From positions 4,650,001 through 4,714,000 of the forward strand of contig OY744465.1 of NCBI GenBank assembly GCA_963556145.1: DNA of 64,000 bases, given 5' to 3'. Below the pieces are notes generated by a model, which saw nothing but the letters and a program-made list of their open reading frames with translations, did not search any database and had not been told where the DNA came from. Position numbers and translations under genes: made by a program. Shown one piece after another: positions 61,275 to 64,000 of this stretch. Source of the stretch: Hygrocybe punicea (taxonomy: Eukaryota; Basidiomycota; Agaricomycetes; Agaricales; Hygrophoraceae). The first letter of the stretch is position 1; the number at the start of each line of letters is the position of its first letter.

Positions 61275-61405
61275 GGCCAAATTATCCAGGAATACGAATT
61301 AATGGAACAAAAAGACAAAAGGACGGCTGATGGGGATGGAGTCAAGGGATGGGTGGACGTAGAAAGTCATGCTTATATAAACAAATTATCCACGTGGTAT
61401 ATATC

Positions 61406-64000
61406 CTAGCGGTTAAGTCTCCACATCCCATCCCTGTCACTGACAAGCCCCCGCCCTCGTGCAGCCTCCATGAACGCGGCGAGCTCCTCAATGCTGCGGT
61501 CGTAACCCGGTGCAAATTTCAGCATGGTCTGGATCCGATCTAAGGGAAGGGCTCCCAAGTTCGTTAACATCCCCTCGATGAACTGCAAATTGGTCAGATG
61601 TAAACCAGAAGCAGAAACAACTAATAATAACCTTCCAAAATACTTTCATTTGGTCAGCTTGTTGTTGCTGCACCGCTACGACGGGAGGAGGCTCCTCGAT
61701 GACAGGGACTACAATATTCAGTAGCAGGTTCTGGACCAGGTCATGTTAACTTACCTGGTCGTGGTGCCGACCCTCGAGTACCAGGCGTTCGCTCTTCCGT
61801 GACCTCCAGCAATCTGAAAGTATTCTCTGTGTCTTCCTTGAGGACGCCCATATCGATCCAAGTGACTAGCGCCTTCAAAGCTGCGCTCCTGTCGATAGAC
61901 CCAACTCGTGAGGTGAGTTCGTCCAGGGTCCACACACCTGATGACAAGCCGTGAGATGCCAGAATAGTAAACAACATTGGCCAAGGGTTCGGTTCACCTT
62001 TGTCCGAAAATAGCTCGATGAAGGCAGCCTCGAGCGGAGGGACATCTGCACTAATAGTCCGATCCTGGAGCTCAAGGTCCAAGTGAACAGTGCCGAGATG
62101 AGGCAGCCATCGCAGTTTCTTGTCCGGTTTGAACGAAGAAAATCCCTGCGCGTACTGATCTTGGAGTCTAACGATGGTAATATGAGACTGCGTATAATGT
62201 GAAGTAATGCATTTTACAGACGCTTGGAACTGTCCCGGCATCACAATGTCGCTTGATTCGAGTGTCGGCCAAAAATGGCGTGATATGATGGTTGGATGAA
62301 CAATTGACTAACTTAGAAATAAGTAACGAATCTTGCTCAAAACACGCATATGACATACAGCTGTCTGAGACTGGACGTGTTGATCGATCCGTTGGGAGTC
62401 GGTCATGTCCTTCAACATCACCTCGCAGACTTGTAATGCCGACTCTCCGAAACGTACTTTCAAGATCTCAATATTCCGACGCTACGGATTCGCATCGGTG
62501 AACAGATAGCGAGCGTGATCGTGAAACAGGGCAACCAACCTCTTTCTCAAAATTACCATCCTTGATTGCCAACAACCGTTGGGCGAGGAGAACTTGCAGT
62601 TCCTTTACGAATAAATCTTGAGAATCGTAGATGCTGACCAACGTGCTGATAACGTCACTGGGTTTGTTTGCTCGGAAGTCTATCCAATGGTCATGCTCTG
62701 GTGACATACAAGACTGTCAGTGAACCATCCTACTTACCAGGCCCGGCATCAATTGGTTCTGGTTCCCAATTCGGATCTATGTAGTTCTCTGTGTCAACTT
62801 GCTGCAAAGGTTGAATGGGCTCGTTTTCGTCCACGAGGGAGTCTCCGCTCTCATCGTCACCAACCAGGTTGGCCACAATGCTGCGAATAGTGTCCGGGCG
62901 CTCTCTTGATCGAACCCTCAGTCGTTGAAGAGAAAGGCATATGGTGAACTCACCGAAGATACCGCCGTATAGGATCAGCGACCTTGAAAAGTAAAACGCC
63001 TGGTGGATCAATGATACGGAGACACTTGATGGTTGACACATATTGCAAAAGAATGAGTTTGGTGTCTGCTCCCGGATGAAGTAGCCGTTTCTTTTGTCTG
63101 CCGTGAATGGATATCTTGAGGGTATACAACCTCAGGTAAAAATAGAAACTCACGCTTTTCTTAATGCTTGGACCAAGGTCGTCCGTTGGTCAACACGGTG
63201 TAAACACTCCTGATCATGATAATGTCAAATTTCGAAAGATCGTCGAAGATGCTTTGTGAAAGACTTACTCTCATATCATGCAATGCACCAATGGAATCTG
63301 GAAAGTCGATGATGATCTCAAAAATTTCCTTAGTTCTGTACAGAAGAAAATCAGAGCGTCATAATTAAGTTTCCGCGTCGGACTAACCGCAAATCACAAA
63401 GCGTCTTGTTCATGTGAAAATCAAAGCGCGAGCCGACACCTTGCAACATGTTGCGAGCTTCTTCCGCTAATCCAAATGTTAGACAAATGGGCAAAGTTCC
63501 CGAAGACAGGGATTCCTGACCGGAGGATGCCCCCCTCGCATATGGCCACAGTATCCATGGCACAATCTTTCGTGACATCCAATCTCTCAGCCCGGTTAGC
63601 ATAGGTTCCGCCCACTTCCCAGCGCAGGTTGAAATGACATGTGCCTCAATGCATTCGTACACGACACTCGCGATCAGCGATTCGTAGCGATCAATGAGAC
63701 CCAGAGTCTCGAGTGCAGCCCAGATCGGCTGATCAACGGAGACGTTTGTGGTGTAATCCGAAATTTCGAAGGGTTTGAGTGTGAATGCACAAAGAGACTT
63801 GAAACCTCCTGCGAATGTGGCAGGAAGACTCGACAATAGATGTGTTTGAAAGGACAGTGTGTAAGCAGATAAAATGGTGACACCGAGCCTATGCATCCCA
63901 GTACAGAAAAGGCACCATTCGTGTAAACATCAATCAAGAGTTGTTCAAGGTAAAGATAAGAAGTGCCACTCACTCTGGAATCGGAGACCAGGCTTTGTAC
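61406..64000 (-). CDS. APC2: Anaphase-promoting complex subunit 2 (cullin-homology), 5' truncated at the window edge
   Basis: This is the cullin-like scaffold of the APC/C ubiquitin ligase. The 5' part is beyond 64000. Visible order: a helical N-terminal region (SFQTHLLSSLPATFAGGF and AEEARNMLQGVGSRFDFHMN), then WEPEPIDAG, DHWIDFRANKPSDVISTLVS, YDSQDLFVKELQVLLAQRLL, and the cullin block with RFGESALQVCEVMLKDMTDS then QRIDQHV. After it come WLPHLGTVHLDLELQDRTIS, PPLEAAFIELF and LSSGVWTLDELTSRVG. The winged-helix end reads FIEGMLTNLGALPLDRIQTM and LKFAPGYDRSIEELAAFM, stopping after MWRLNR at 61406. Many short introns are present. It shares strand and tight spacing with the MAPKK gene (132 bp between them). 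Confidence 0.9.

Overview
The window is nuclear DNA from a filamentous basidiomycete, most likely an Agaricomycete. Genes are dense on both strands and broken by many short introns (mostly 45-65 nt, GT...AG). The proteins are typically eukaryotic and fungal (TORC2, SNF1/AMPK, APC/C, MAPKK, Rad4). The transposon families (PIF/Harbinger with a Myb/SANT partner, hAT-like elements, a gag and tyrosine recombinase of Agaricomycete type) fit as well. CDS limits run from start to stop and include introns; exon edges are quoted only where I worked them out by eye.

Region 1 (1-27.2 kb) is ordinary gene space. In order it holds a TORC2 Rictor-family gene (5' truncated), a CSC1/OSCA-type channel, complex I subunit NDUFS4 (with a 16-nt micro-exon), the exportin CSE1, an FYRN/FYRC chromatin protein, the repair factor Rad4/XPC, the tRNA m1A58 methyltransferase TRM61, a PAS-domain protein, a Hal3/PPCDC flavoprotein, and the methionine-salvage enzyme MtnB/Mde1. 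About 1 kb (25.1-26.1 kb) could not be resolved.

Region 2 (27.9-42.8 kb) is a nested transposon island. Its core looks like a two-gene PIF/Harbinger element: a DDE transposase on + and a Myb/SANT-like DUF6818 protein on -, facing each other and bracketed by an inverted repeat 9.7 kb apart. Other elements sit inside it. A 2.7-kb insert with 12-bp terminal repeats splits the transposase exactly at one codon and carries decayed pieces of two host genes (a C2H2 zinc-finger factor and NAD(P)H-hydrate dehydratase). A palindromic MITE sits in the transposase intron. A 2-kb TRIM-like LTR element with identical LTRs splits the Myb gene. To the right are a MITE with a 39-bp inverted repeat, a gag-like domain joined in frame to a tyrosine recombinase, a second copy of an 8-bp-TSD hAT-like element, and a 370-bp MITE just upstream of a RecQ helicase gene.

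Region 3 (42.9-64 kb) returns to gene space. It holds RecQ helicase, N-terminal amidase NTA1, the SNF1/AMPK beta subunit, a diverged three-copy tandem repeat of about 0.45 kb, AMP deaminase with a decayed copy of its last exon downstream, a DUF2235 hydrolase, a MAPK kinase, and APC/C subunit 2 (running off the right edge).

The host genes are unrelated housekeeping genes and do not form a pathway cluster. The most novel material is in the nested island: the gene-capturing insert and the gag-recombinase frame.
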